Notes: a model not told the origin generated them from the sequence alone. 64,000 bases of DNA from CAVLCC01 sp963661535 (GCA_963661535.1 CAVLCC010000002.1:6829-70828); one strand, 5' to 3'; counted from the first letter of the stretch, positions 17,805 through 26,359 are shown. A program made the numbers and translations.

Positions 17805-18365
17805 TTAATGAGCCAAAAAACACTCCTTATCATGAGAATAGATCACCCCAACTGCTTGCAAATAAGAATAGATAATCGTAGTTCCCACGAACTTCATGCC
17901 ACGCTTCTTTAAATCCTTGGATAAGCTATCGGACAGCTCGGAACTTGTTAGACCAGTTTCATAAATCACTTGACCATCCGTTAGGCTCCATAAATAATTT
18001 GCAAACTTGCCATACTCTTTTTGGATATCTAAAAACACGCGTGCGTTGCTGAGCGATGCCTGTATTTTCAGACGATTGCGAATAATGTTGGGGTTATGCT
18101 GGAGCGATTGGAGTTTAGTTTCATCGTAGGTGCAAACTTTGTTTAGGTCGAAGTTATCGAAAGCCTCTCGAAACGCCTCGCGCTTATTGAGAACACACTC
18201 CCACGACAGCCCTGCCTGAAAGCACTCCAATATAAGCATTTCAAAGAGCTTGTGGTCATCGTGCACCGGAACACCCCATTCTTCATCATGATAATGAATG
18301 TAGAGGTCGTTTTTGGGATTTGCCCATTTGCAGCGTGTTTTTCCGTCTTGCCATTCCATTTTCAT
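17805..18365 (-). CDS. tag: DNA-3-methyladenine glycosylase I (Tag)
   Basis: Removes 3-methyladenine from alkylated DNA. The 186-residue protein has the zinc-snap ligands Cys12, His26 (in the YHDEEWG motif), His178 and Cys182. It also has the LFEMLILECFQAGLSW region typical of Tag. AGAGG precedes the ATG. An ATG two codons further in is an equally possible start. Confidence 0.94.
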   Translation of the reverse strand: MKMEWQDGKTRCKWANPKNDLYIHYHDEEWGVPVHDDHKLFEMLILECFQAGLSWECVLNKREAFREAFDNFDLNKVCTYDETKLQSLQHNPNIIRNRLKIQASLSNARVFLDIQKEYGKFANYLWSLTDGQVIYETGLTSSELSDSLSKDLKKRGMKFVGTTIIYSYLQAVGVIYSHDKECFLAH

Positions 18366-18417
18366 TTAGAACCTCTGTTTTAAAGTTCCTTGCAAATATT
18401 CACCTTTAGCTTGCCTG

Positions 18418-18780
18418 CTAGAGGTTGCTTTTAAGCTCACGCTCAATCCAAGCCATAAGCAAATTTACAATGCGCTCCTGCTCATTTTGTGTTAACTCCC
18501 GACCACGCGGAACATGATACCACTTATTCAAACAATCACGGCAGCAACATGCACAAGCATGCTGAGCAATAAACACTGGGTGTCCACGCATTGGGGTTTG
18601 CTTGCCGTCGTTGGGTATGTCTGCTGGGGCAAGACGAGTGCGAACAAAGTCTGCGGCATGACGTCTAATTGTATCTAGTCCCTTATCTGATATGTAGTGT
18701 CTGTCTTTTTCGCTTAGATGAAACCTCGAGCGAAAAGTTGATTTTTGCAGACGTGCGAAGGTTCGTTCGATGGTTGCCAT
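18418..18780 (-). CDS. DUF4186 family protein
   Basis: Recognised as a DUF4186 protein; no function is known. From ATG 18780 (MATIERTFARLQKSTFRSRF) it has 120 residues; GGAGG lies 13 bases upstream, and a longer reading begins at 18819. Distinctive is the central Cys/His cluster (QHACACCCRDCLNKWYHVPRGRELT), which looks like a metal site, followed by a C-terminal amphipathic helix. It neighbours a DNA repair glycosylase and a toxin remnant. Confidence 0.7.
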   Translation of the reverse strand: MATIERTFARLQKSTFRSRFHLSEKDRHYISDKGLDTIRRHAADFVRTRLAPADIPNDGKQTPMRGHPVFIAQHACACCCRDCLNKWYHVPRGRELTQNEQERIVNLLMAWIERELKSNL

Positions 18781-18838
18781 ATTTGTTGTGTTTCCTCCAA
18801 GACGCGCAGACTTTAACATCTAATGATCAACGATTTTA

Positions 18839-19042
18839 TTATTTTTTACAAATCGTCATGAGTTCTGTGTTCTTAAAAACACTTACAAATCCATCGTTAA
18901 CGCACCAAACTAGCAGCCAGTCTCCAATATTTGCAACATAACACTCAAGACAGCCCTTACACCCGCCCTTTAGCGCATGCATATTATGCTTATGTGCAAG
19001 TTCGTGCTTAGACTCTTTTGTGTCGTCAAGAATCAACAACAT
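18839..19042 (-). pseudogene. Remnant of a YafQ/RelE-family toxin
   Basis: The 67-residue reading resembles the C-terminal two-thirds of YafQ-type mRNA interferases: HALKG, then KGCLECYV, then DWLLVWCVND, matching the usual H-x-LKG...CHI...DWLLIY pattern. The N-terminal 25 or so residues are missing, with an in-frame TAG nine codons before the ATG, and the canonical C-terminal R-T-G-T-H-x-D-L-F is replaced by FKNTELMTICKK. No DinJ-like antitoxin gene lies next to it. Decay of a toxin-antitoxin locus is the best explanation. Confidence 0.55.
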
Positions 19043-19109
19043 TACTTCTTTAGGTTTTTTTGGTATCTACATGCTTTTTCTAGAGTCGTTTAACATCTCG
19101 TTTAAAAAA

Positions 19110-19137
19110 TTGAATGCAGCTAGGTATCTATTATAAT
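19110..19137 (+). promoter_or_regulatory. Promoter of the AAA/DUF4143 ATPase gene
   Basis: -35 TTGAAT (19110-19115), a 16-base spacer and a perfect -10 TATAAT (19132-19137). Transcription would start near 19144, placing the three repeats that follow inside the mRNA leader. Confidence 0.65.
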
Positions 19138-19165
19138 ACAACTTATTTGAAGATATATAAATCTA

Positions 19166-19249
19166 ATTACTTTGCGTTTTTATGGTGATTTTGGCTTTTA
19201 TTACTTTGCGTTTTTTATATAAAATCTGCTATTATTACTTTGCGCTTTT
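19166..19249. repeat. Three 16-bp direct repeats with exact 34-bp period
   Basis: ATTACTTTGCGTTTTT occurs at 19166-19181 and 19200-19215, and with one change (C for T) at 19234-19249. The 18-base spacers are unrelated. The array ends 20 bases before the ATPase start codon and lies downstream of its promoter. It looks like an iteron-type binding site or a translational control element. Confidence 0.8.
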
Positions 19250-19269
19250 TTAAAATGAAAGGTAAAACC

Positions 19270-20652
19270 ATGGATTTAACTCGTGAAATATATAGTCAGA
19301 TGCTTCAATGGAAATCTTTTTCAAAAGGCAGATCAGCACTTTTGATTGAAGGTGCAAGGAGAGTTGGTAAATCAACCATTGCAAAAAAGTTTGGAGATGA
19401 AAATTATAAAAGTGTTGCATTTATTGATTTTGCAAAAGCAACGCCTGAACTAAAGGCAAATTTTGAAAATAATTTAAACGACCTCGATACTTTCTATCAA
19501 AGAATTTCTCTTGAGTGTAATGTGCGTCTATATAACAGAGATTCTCTAATTATCTTCGACGAAATTCAAAAGTTTCCTAGGGCGCGTGAGGCAGTTAAGT
19601 ATCTCGTTGAAGATGGACGTTTCGATATACTCGAAACAGGTTCTCTAATATCTATAAAAGAAAATGTCTCTAACATTGTAATTCCTTCGGAAGAAGAAAA
19701 AATTAAAATGCATCCTTTAAGCTTTGTTGAGTTTTTAAACGCGTGCGACCAAACTGTGCTAATTGATTACATTAAAGAATGTTGGGAGAATAAAAAACCA
19801 TTAGACAATTCAATGCACAGAAAAGCCAACAATTTGCTTTTTGAATATATGCTTGTTGGAGGGATGCCGCAAAGTGTTGTTGCATATTTAAGCTATAACA
19901 AAGACTTTGCCAAGGCAGATTATCAAAAGCGCAGAATACTCGATTTATATTCCGATGATATAAAAAAATCTGCCACTCGATTTAACTCAAAAGTTTCTGC
20001 TTTATTTGAGGGTATTCCAGGGTTTTTGTCTCAACACGAAAAGAGAATTAAATTAAATCAAATAGGTTTAAATGGTGTATACGATATGTATGATGAGCCA
20101 TTATTTTGGCTCGAAGATTCGATGATTTGCAATTTATGTTATCGTTGCAATGACCCAAATGTAGGTTTTGCACTACACAGAGATGCATCTTTTGTTAAAT
20201 GCTATATGGCAGATACTGGTCTTTTATTTAGTCACGCTTTCTCAGAAAATGAAATTGCGAATCAAAATCTATACAAGCATATAATGGATGGGAAACTTTC
20301 TATCAATAAAGGTATGCTTTATGAAAACCTTGTAGCGCAAATGATTGTTTATCAGAACAGAAAACTATTTTTTTACACTCATTATTCTGGGGAAAAGCAT
20401 CGAAATGATATTGAAATTGACTTCTTATTGTCAAACGAAAGCAAAACAAATTTTAAAGTTTACCCACTAGAGGTAAAGTCTTCAAAAAACTACACAACAA
20501 CGTCATATGCAAAATTTAAGTCGCGTTTTGCAAAACGCATTGGAAGCAACTTGGTTGTGCATCCTAAAAATCTCGCTGAGACTGATGAAGGGCTTCAAAT
20601 TCCAGCTTATATGCTGCCTTTTGCACTTCAAGATAAAACATTCTTCTACTAA
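19270..20652 (+). CDS. AAA ATPase with C-terminal DUF4143 / nuclease-like domain
   Basis: A 460-residue member of the AAA_14 plus DUF4143 ATPases, a common but poorly understood family. Walker A is G28-ARRVGK-ST; Walker B is LIIFDE (94-99). The C-terminal part shows E382-I-D384 and E401-V-K403, spaced like a PD-(D/E)XK nuclease core. Start ATG 19270 follows AAAGG; upstream in-frame TTG and ATG codons lie in the last repeat. It is the only plus-strand gene between 6 and 22 kb and is visibly more AT-rich than its neighbours, suggesting an acquired gene. The cellular role is unknown. Confidence 0.85.
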   Translation: MDLTREIYSQMLQWKSFSKGRSALLIEGARRVGKSTIAKKFGDENYKSVAFIDFAKATPELKANFENNLNDLDTFYQRISLECNVRLYNRDSLIIFDEIQKFPRAREAVKYLVEDGRFDILETGSLISIKENVSNIVIPSEEEKIKMHPLSFVEFLNACDQTVLIDYIKECWENKKPLDNSMHRKANNLLFEYMLVGGMPQSVVAYLSYNKDFAKADYQKRRILDLYSDDIKKSATRFNSKVSALFEGIPGFLSQHEKRIKLNQIGLNGVYDMYDEPLFWLEDSMICNLCYRCNDPNVGFALHRDASFVKCYMADTGLLFSHAFSENEIANQNLYKHIMDGKLSINKGMLYENLVAQMIVYQNRKLFFYTHYSGEKHRNDIEIDFLLSNESKTNFKVYPLEVKSSKNYTTTSYAKFKSRFAKRIGSNLVVHPKNLAETDEGLQIPAYMLPFALQDKTFFY

Positions 20653-20712
20653 TTGCTAAGAATGAAAGTGAACTATTTTATTACTTTTTATATGCACGAA
20701 AAAAGTTAGCAA

Positions 20713-21168
20713 CTACTCATCCTTTTGTGAGCACAAAAGCAAAATTCCTGCAACTGGATTGACGAAGATTAACGTACAAACGCCAAAAGCAACCGTATTG
20801 CGTCTAGTTCCCTTATAAATCCCCCAAGTTACAATAGTCATAGGAATCATCCAAGCCAGAAGAAGGATTAACATAACGCATAAAAATGGTATGGGTAAAA
20901 GCACTACACAACAACCTACCATAGTTAAAAGATCTAGTATGAATGCAATCAAGCGCAATGCTTTATCTGACTCAGATAGTTGAGTTGGAGTGCGCACAGG
21001 TACCTCGAAAGCAACAGAATAATTACGGGTTTGAGGCTGACCTTGATTGTATGTCTGCTGAGGCTGAGCATACCCAATCGGTGTTGAAGTAGTAAAGGCA
21101 TATCCACATCCTGCACAAAATCTTGCTTCATCTTTACAAGCAGTTCCACAGTTATTGCATACTTTCAT
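20713..21168 (-). CDS. Zinc-ribbon membrane protein (paralogue 1)
   Basis: 151 residues: an N-terminal zinc ribbon with C4-x2-C7 and C18-x2-C21, a Gln/Tyr-rich linker, then two or three hydrophobic segments (about residues 70-120 and 125-147) ending LLLCSQKDE. It is clearly homologous to the next gene upstream (20713 and 21283 share ribbon, TQLSE-D-LRLIAFIL and VTWGIYKGTRRNT). No function is known for such zinc_ribbon_2-plus-membrane proteins. Confidence 0.75.
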   Translation of the reverse strand: MKVCNNCGTACKDEARFCAGCGYAFTTSTPIGYAQPQQTYNQGQPQTRNYSVAFEVPVRTPTQLSESDKALRLIAFILDLLTMVGCCVVLLPIPFLCVMLILLLAWMIPMTIVTWGIYKGTRRNTVAFGVCTLIFVNPVAGILLLCSQKDE

Positions 21169-21282
21169 AAAAGTCTCCTTGAATTTTAAATTTTAGACTC
21201 GTAGCTATCTTACCCATCAAAACACTCTCGTTAATACAAAATATGAGATTTAGAGATTTACACTTAATACCCCTGTTAGAAA

Positions 21283-21708
21283 CTACTCCTCCTTCTGTGA
21301 GCACAAAAGCAATATACCTGCAACTCGACTAACAAAAATCAATGTGCAAACACCAAAAGCAATCGTGTTTCGTCTAGTTCCCTTATAGATTCCCCAAGTC
21401 ACAACAGTCATAGGAATCATCCAAGCTAGAGGAATACCAAAAAGAAAAAATGCAGCTGGAAGCGAAATACATTCGAGTATAAATGCAATTAAACGCAATG
21501 TTTTATCTGTTTCAGATAGTTGAGTTGGGATGCGCACGGGGGTTTCGATAACAACACGATACTCATTAGTCTGGGCAGGACCTTGATTATTTGCATATTG
21601 TGTCTGAGAATACTCAAACGTTGTTGAAGTAGTAAACGTGCGTCCACATCCTATGCAAAATTGCGCATCATCTTTGCAAGCAGTTCCACAGCTATTGCAT
21701 ACTTTCAT
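21283..21708 (-). CDS. Zinc-ribbon membrane protein (paralogue 2)
   Basis: 141 residues, with the same plan as the downstream gene: C4/C7/C18/C21 zinc ribbon, linker, hydrophobic segments, C-terminal LLLCSQKEE. The ribbon and the last 40 residues are nearly identical in the two copies, whereas the central hydrophobic segment differs and is about ten residues shorter here. This indicates a tandem duplication with divergence of the membrane part. The 114-bp gap carries a separate ribosome site for the second copy. Confidence 0.75.
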   Translation of the reverse strand: MKVCNSCGTACKDDAQFCIGCGRTFTTSTTFEYSQTQYANNQGPAQTNEYRVVIETPVRIPTQLSETDKTLRLIAFILECISLPAAFFLFGIPLAWMIPMTVVTWGIYKGTRRNTIAFGVCTLIFVSRVAGILLLCSQKEE

Positions 21709-22065
21709 AAAAAACTCTCCTTAAATCAAAATTTAATATATCTACATATTATCATCATAAAAAAGAGCTTAAAAACAGCTCTAGGCTACTGTGTAAAATT
21801 TTTGTTCTTTTGTGCGTTGGTGATGTTTGGTGACGTTGAAGTTGTTGACGGTGTTGATGATGAGTATGATGTTGGCGCTTAAAGAGTCTTATGCATTTAA
21901 TGAAACATTGTCTCTACTCCAAATCTAACCAAACCCATATTAAATAAATATCGCACACACTCATCAAAAATATAAAACTCAAAAAATGTTGACAAACTTT
22001 GATCTTTAGCAAGAATATATTTTGCAGGTGCAAAAAATAAACCGCAACAATCTCTAGGGTATGAG
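21709..22065. other. Gene-free stretch between divergent genes
   Basis: 357 bases with no convincing gene. It holds the promoter region of the zinc-ribbon gene, a minus-strand terminator-like hairpin at 21758-21782, a GTTG-rich low-complexity tract at 21818-21880, and a TTGACA hexamer at 21989-21994 upstream of cca with no clear -10 partner. Confidence 0.45.
21758..21782 (-). terminator. Orphan intrinsic-terminator-like hairpin
   Basis: On the minus strand AGAGCT, a 7-base loop and AGCTCT are followed by TTTTTTATGATG. No minus-strand coding gene ends here, and the next gene upstream on that strand lies beyond the plus-strand cca, so any transcript ending here would be a short non-coding RNA or readthrough. 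Confidence 0.4.
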
Positions 22066-23412
22066 ATGGAACAAAATATTAAGATGGAAATTCCTAAAAA
22101 TGCGCGCAAGCTTATAGATGCGCTTCAGGCTAATGGCGAAGAAGCATATCTTGTTGGAGGATGCGTTAGAGATACAATTATGGGCAATAGCGCATCGGAT
22201 ATTGACATTGCCACGAGTTGCCCTGCGCCACATACGATTGATATTTTGCGCACAGCAGAAATCACGGTTGTTCCAACCGGACTTAAACATGGCACAGTAA
22301 CCGCGATTTTAGACTCTACCCCATACGAAATTACAACTTATAGAATTGACGGAACTTATTCAGATTCTAGGCACCCAGACCAGGTTCGTTTTTGCACATC
22401 AATTATAGATGACCTCTCAAGACGCGACTTTACAATCAATGCCATAGCTTTTAGCGAGCAGACAGGCATAGTTGATCCATATAATGGAATTGCAGATATT
22501 AAAAATAAGATTGTGCGCTGTGTGGGAGATCCCAACAAGCGTTTTTCAGAAGATGCACTGCGAATTATGCGTGCCCTGCGATTTAGTGCACAACTGGGTT
22601 TTGAGATTGAGATCAAAACTAGCGCGAGTTTAATTGAACACAAAGATCTGCTTTTGCAAATTGCCAATGAACGCATCGGGCGCGAATTTGAAAAGCTGGT
22701 TGTGTCTAAAGATGCGCCATATGTGTTGGAAAAATATCCACAAGTAATAGAAACTATATTGCAGATTTATACCCGTAGTAATCAATGGAAGCTGGCAGTT
22801 AGCGCTCTTTTAGCCCTAGATACAACAAATCTTTTTGCACGACTTGCAACACTGGCACTTGGATTTGGGGTAGATGAGTCCGGCGACGCTAACGTTCAAT
22901 TAAACAAGCACAGCAATGCTATTCGCAGCGACACTATTAGAACCGAGCAGTTAAGCTTGTGCGTCTTTCGGCTTAAACACCTCAGATTTTCTAGAAAAGT
23001 AATCTCAAAAGTCTTCCAAATTTTGCAAGCCTACTATCTGAACATCAACAATCTTTGCGAACCTGAGATTAGACTGCTTATGGGACAGTATGGAGCAGAT
23101 GAATTTTTGTTTGCCCTTGAAATAAAGAAAGCTTATGCAAGCGTTTTGTATGACGAGAAAAATCCCGAGTATATTGAGCAACTTGCCGCAATAGACAAGG
23201 TACAACAAATTGCTAGCGACTGTTTAAAACAAAACAAGCCTTATCAAATTAGTGACTTGGCAATATCAGGCAAAGATCTTATAGACGAAGGAATCAAGCA
23301 AGGACCAGAGGTTGGCAAGACTCTCCAAAAAATGCTTGAACTTGTTGTTTGCGGCAAATGCAAAAATACTAAAGACGAACTCTTGAGGGCATACGCCCAC
23401 ACGCAAGGCTAG
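22066..23412 (+). CDS. cca: tRNA nucleotidyltransferase / poly(A) polymerase family (CCA-adding)
   Basis: Adds or repairs the 3' CCA end of tRNAs. The class II nucleotidyltransferase head is clear: LVGGCVRD (29-36) and the catalytic D45-I-D47. These are followed by RRDFTINA, the DP-x-x-G element, and the SEDALRIMRALRFSAQLGFEIE motif. Length 448 residues. AGGG lies six bases before ATG 22066. A poly(A) polymerase role cannot be excluded by sequence alone. It is isolated on the plus strand. Confidence 0.92.
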   Translation: MEQNIKMEIPKNARKLIDALQANGEEAYLVGGCVRDTIMGNSASDIDIATSCPAPHTIDILRTAEITVVPTGLKHGTVTAILDSTPYEITTYRIDGTYSDSRHPDQVRFCTSIIDDLSRRDFTINAIAFSEQTGIVDPYNGIADIKNKIVRCVGDPNKRFSEDALRIMRALRFSAQLGFEIEIKTSASLIEHKDLLLQIANERIGREFEKLVVSKDAPYVLEKYPQVIETILQIYTRSNQWKLAVSALLALDTTNLFARLATLALGFGVDESGDANVQLNKHSNAIRSDTIRTEQLSLCVFRLKHLRFSRKVISKVFQILQAYYLNINNLCEPEIRLLMGQYGADEFLFALEIKKAYASVLYDEKNPEYIEQLAAIDKVQQIASDCLKQNKPYQISDLAISGKDLIDEGIKQGPEVGKTLQKMLELVVCGKCKNTKDELLRAYAHTQG

Positions 23413-23450
23413 TTCAAGATCAGAAGGCCTCCCTACAAAGCTCGATAATC

Positions 23451-23557
23451 TTTAAACTAACAGGTCGCGCAAATCCAGCCAGTACATAGATTTGGTTAAC
23501 GCAAGCTATGTAGCCAAAAACCTTTTAATTAACAGGACGCACAGTTCCCGCCGGTAC
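23451..23557. repeat. Imperfect duplication of the rlmKL 3' end
   Basis: The 35 bases at 23523-23557, which encode the last residues and stop of RlmKL, recur with 28 of 35 matches at 23451-23485, exactly 72 bases away. Read on the minus strand the outer copy would encode a related decapeptide (VLAGFARPVS versus VPAGTVRPVN). Confidence 0.5.
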
Positions 23558-26137
23558 TCCAGCAGAAGGCATGCGCGTTAAAATATAACAATGGTGAATT
23601 TTTTTGTTGCGTTCAAAGTCTTTGGGGATTGTGCGCAAAGTAATGTCTTCTAAAGATACGCCTGCGCGAGCAAGGGCTTGAATATCTGGCTTAAAGTTGC
23701 GCAAATTACAGCAAAAAACTGCTTTTCCGTCCGTCGACAAAATTCTCGAAACATCTATTAAAAGCTCAACATGGTCGCGCTGAACATCCCATGTTTTGCC
23801 TCCCATTTTTTTTGAGTTAGAAAACGTTGGAGGGTCAACATAAACCAAGTCAAATCTGCGCGAAGAATGGCGTATGTTGTTCACCCAACTCAAAACATCT
23901 GCACGCTCATATGTATGCTGGTCTCCATCAAATCCGTTTGCATTCATATTTTGCTGAGCCCAGCTTAGGTATGTTTGTGACATGTCTACTGTATGCGTTG
24001 AGGTCGCACCCCCCGAAGCCGAATACACCGTCGCAGTGCCCGTATAAGCAAACAGGTTCAAAAAGCGTTTTCCTTGCGACATCTGTCTAAGCATCGCTCT
24101 TATATCGCGGCTATCTAAAAATATTCCGGTGTCTATCTTTTGCTCAAACGAAACAAAAAACCTAAGTCCATTTTCCTCAATCATGTGGAAGTGAGGAGAA
24201 TTTTTGAGTTGGAGATCTGTAGAAGTATTCAAGCTAGTGCGCGTTTTAGTGCTTGCGTTTTTATGCGAGCCGTTGGTTAATCCAGCGTCTGTACCTGCAC
24301 TTGCACTTATAGACCTACTACTATATTGAGAGCCCCCCTTAGACCTAACGCGTCGCTTTAAAAACACGTTGCTAGCTCCGAGCTCAAATTGCTCTCGCAC
24401 CACATTGACTGCATTTATCACACGCCTTACTGCCACATCAGGTTCAATCTCTTTTGGAGGAGCGTACTCACAAATATAAGCCCATCTGTTTTTTGCATCA
24501 TGCTCAACACCCTCATACAAATCAACTGAAAGCGAAAAATCAGGCAAATCCGCATCGTAGACTCTATAACATGTAACCCCTGTGCGCTTTGCCCATTTGC
24601 CTTTGTGCTTTGTCATCTTGCGCAATCTGTTTGCAAACTCTTGTGTTTGTGCATCTAGTTTGTTGTCAAACGCAGCAGACGCACAATGTGAACTTGTATG
24701 ATTGTTGTCTTGTGAAGATTTTGCATCATTATAAGCTGCATGTTGAGATTTATCTGGAGAAGAGAAGAAGCCTGAATTAGTCGTCCTTGCAGGTTCCTCT
24801 CCCCCCGCAGGTTCCACAGCATCAACAGGCTCCATGCCACGCGCAGGCTCCACACCGCGCGCAGGTTCCATACCAACCGCAGGCTCCACACCGCGCACAG
24901 ACCCCAAAGCGCCCGCAGCACTCTGCACAGTCTCCAAACCCCCCGAACTTGCTGCCTGCTCACGCAACGAGGGATAAACCCTTATACAAACCTCAATAGG
25001 TCCGTTGTATGTTTCAATCGTATTATGCGGACTACAACCAATAACATAATCAACCTGAGAATCAGGCACCACAACAGCAATTTTCCAGCCATCTCCGCAG
25101 CCATAGGCAAAGCTTTTCATTGCACCCAAAAGTGACGGAAGCTGACTTGAACTCATTAACCTCTCGCCATAAGGAGGGTTTGTGGCAATCAGCCCAAAAT
25201 CCGGAATGCCATCAATAGTCAAATCGGACACATCGCTGCAGCGCACATCAATTTTGCCCGCAAGACCTGCAAGTTTTGCATTCGCAAGCGCAGTTTGAAC
25301 GGCACTAGGCAAAATATCATTTGCAAATATTTGAGGCATGTGCAAAATACCCTCTTCTGCCAGCTCATCTGCCTCTTCGATCAGCGGATCAAAACAAGTT
25401 GCATCAAATTGCTTCCAACCTTCTATTCCCCATCTTGAACGCGCAATTCCAGGAGCAATGTTGCCAGCAATCATTGCTGCTTCTATGGCTAATGTGCCCC
25501 CTCCACAAAATGGATCAACAAATGCGCCTCCAGCCCTTGCAATACCTCTCCAACCAGATGCAAGCAAAATTGCTGAAGCAAGAGTTTCTTTTATGGGAGC
25601 TTCCACCTGTTTGTGCTGATGTCTAAAGCCACGAATATGCATGGGCTTTCCCGAAAAATCAAGCGATATGGTTGCCTTTTTCTTATGCAGATTAACAGCA
25701 ATTCCCAAATCAGGATTTTTGGTATCAACCGAAGGTCTCCACCCAGCGCACTCAACTAGCTTGTCGCATATAGCATCTTTTATGCGCAAAGACAAAAAGT
25801 GGGAGTTTTTAAAAGCGTTGTTGGAGCCTTTAGAAAATACAGCAATTGTTGAGCCTTTGGAAATGTGCTCTTGCCAAGGTATTGCCTTGCACTCTTCGTA
25901 GAGCTCATCTGAGCTTGTTGCACCCACGCGAGCCAAAACCAGCTCAAGCCTGCTTGCCGTGCGCAGCCACAAAAGTGCGCGGCATGCCTGCTCAATTGTT
26001 GCATTAAACCAAACTCCAGACACAAGCGGACGAACTCCAGAAATTCCCAAGTCAGAAAGCTCGGATGCAAGCAACTGGGACAGTCCCTTTGCACACGTTG
26101 CAAAAAATTCATACTTGCCATATTTTTGGAGTTCCAT
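23525..26137 (-). CDS. rlmL: Bifunctional 23S rRNA methyltransferase RlmKL
   Basis: 870 residues with both activities of the E. coli RlmKL fusion: guanine-N2 methylation at 2445 and N7 methylation at 2069. The order is an N-terminal THUMP domain, a first SAM domain (DPFCGGGTLAIEAA and the catalytic NPPYGERL), a long linker, then the second SAM domain (FLNLFAYTGTATVYSA, FDLVYVDPPTFSNS). The linker contains six hexapeptide repeats of the form G-V/M-E-P-A-R (residues about 409-450), encoded by an 18-bp tandem repeat. Ser/Asn-rich linkers also flank the join. Confidence 0.94.
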   Translation of the reverse strand: MELQKYGKYEFFATCAKGLSQLLASELSDLGISGVRPLVSGVWFNATIEQACRALLWLRTASRLELVLARVGATSSDELYEECKAIPWQEHISKGSTIAVFSKGSNNAFKNSHFLSLRIKDAICDKLVECAGWRPSVDTKNPDLGIAVNLHKKKATISLDFSGKPMHIRGFRHQHKQVEAPIKETLASAILLASGWRGIARAGGAFVDPFCGGGTLAIEAAMIAGNIAPGIARSRWGIEGWKQFDATCFDPLIEEADELAEEGILHMPQIFANDILPSAVQTALANAKLAGLAGKIDVRCSDVSDLTIDGIPDFGLIATNPPYGERLMSSSQLPSLLGAMKSFAYGCGDGWKIAVVVPDSQVDYVIGCSPHNTIETYNGPIEVCIRVYPSLREQAASSGGLETVQSAAGALGSVRGVEPAVGMEPARGVEPARGMEPVDAVEPAGGEEPARTTNSGFFSSPDKSQHAAYNDAKSSQDNNHTSSHCASAAFDNKLDAQTQEFANRLRKMTKHKGKWAKRTGVTCYRVYDADLPDFSLSVDLYEGVEHDAKNRWAYICEYAPPKEIEPDVAVRRVINAVNVVREQFELGASNVFLKRRVRSKGGSQYSSRSISASAGTDAGLTNGSHKNASTKTRTSLNTSTDLQLKNSPHFHMIEENGLRFFVSFEQKIDTGIFLDSRDIRAMLRQMSQGKRFLNLFAYTGTATVYSASGGATSTHTVDMSQTYLSWAQQNMNANGFDGDQHTYERADVLSWVNNIRHSSRRFDLVYVDPPTFSNSKKMGGKTWDVQRDHVELLIDVSRILSTDGKAVFCCNLRNFKPDIQALARAGVSLEDITLRTIPKDFERNKKIHHCYILTRMPSAGVPAGTVRPVN
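24789..24914. repeat. 18-bp tandem repeat array inside rlmKL
   Basis: Seven contiguous 18-base units, each beginning GCAGG or ACAG on the plus strand. Units at 24843-24860 and 24879-24896 are identical (GCAGGCTCCACACCGCGC). The array keeps the reading frame and encodes the G-[VM]-E-P-A-[RV] repeats in the inter-domain linker. It is GC-rich against an AT-rich background. Confidence 0.85.
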
Positions 26138-26359
26138 GAATATTCTTTCGCCTTATAAATTTAAAAATACGGAGTAAATTTAACGTCTATATTGGTCGTG
26201 GATTGCTGTTATTAGAAACAAGCTTTTTTGCACCTCACCATCGCACAACCACACTGCACGCGCAAACGCGCCTCTAGCAAAAAACCTCACTCCAAAACGC
26301 ACTCTGCACACAACAAACACCCCACGCGCAAAGCAAACCAAAGCAGCACTCTCCACGCA

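Noticed and set aside
19166..19249. CRISPR-like array
   Set aside because: Only three repeats of 16 bp, spacers of 18 bp, no cas genes nearby, and the array sits in a gene leader. Too short and irregular for CRISPR.
24655..24999. Repeat-rich small ORFs across the rlmKL linker
   Set aside because: Alternative frames of the 18-bp repeat; the real frame is fixed by the two flanking methyltransferase domains.
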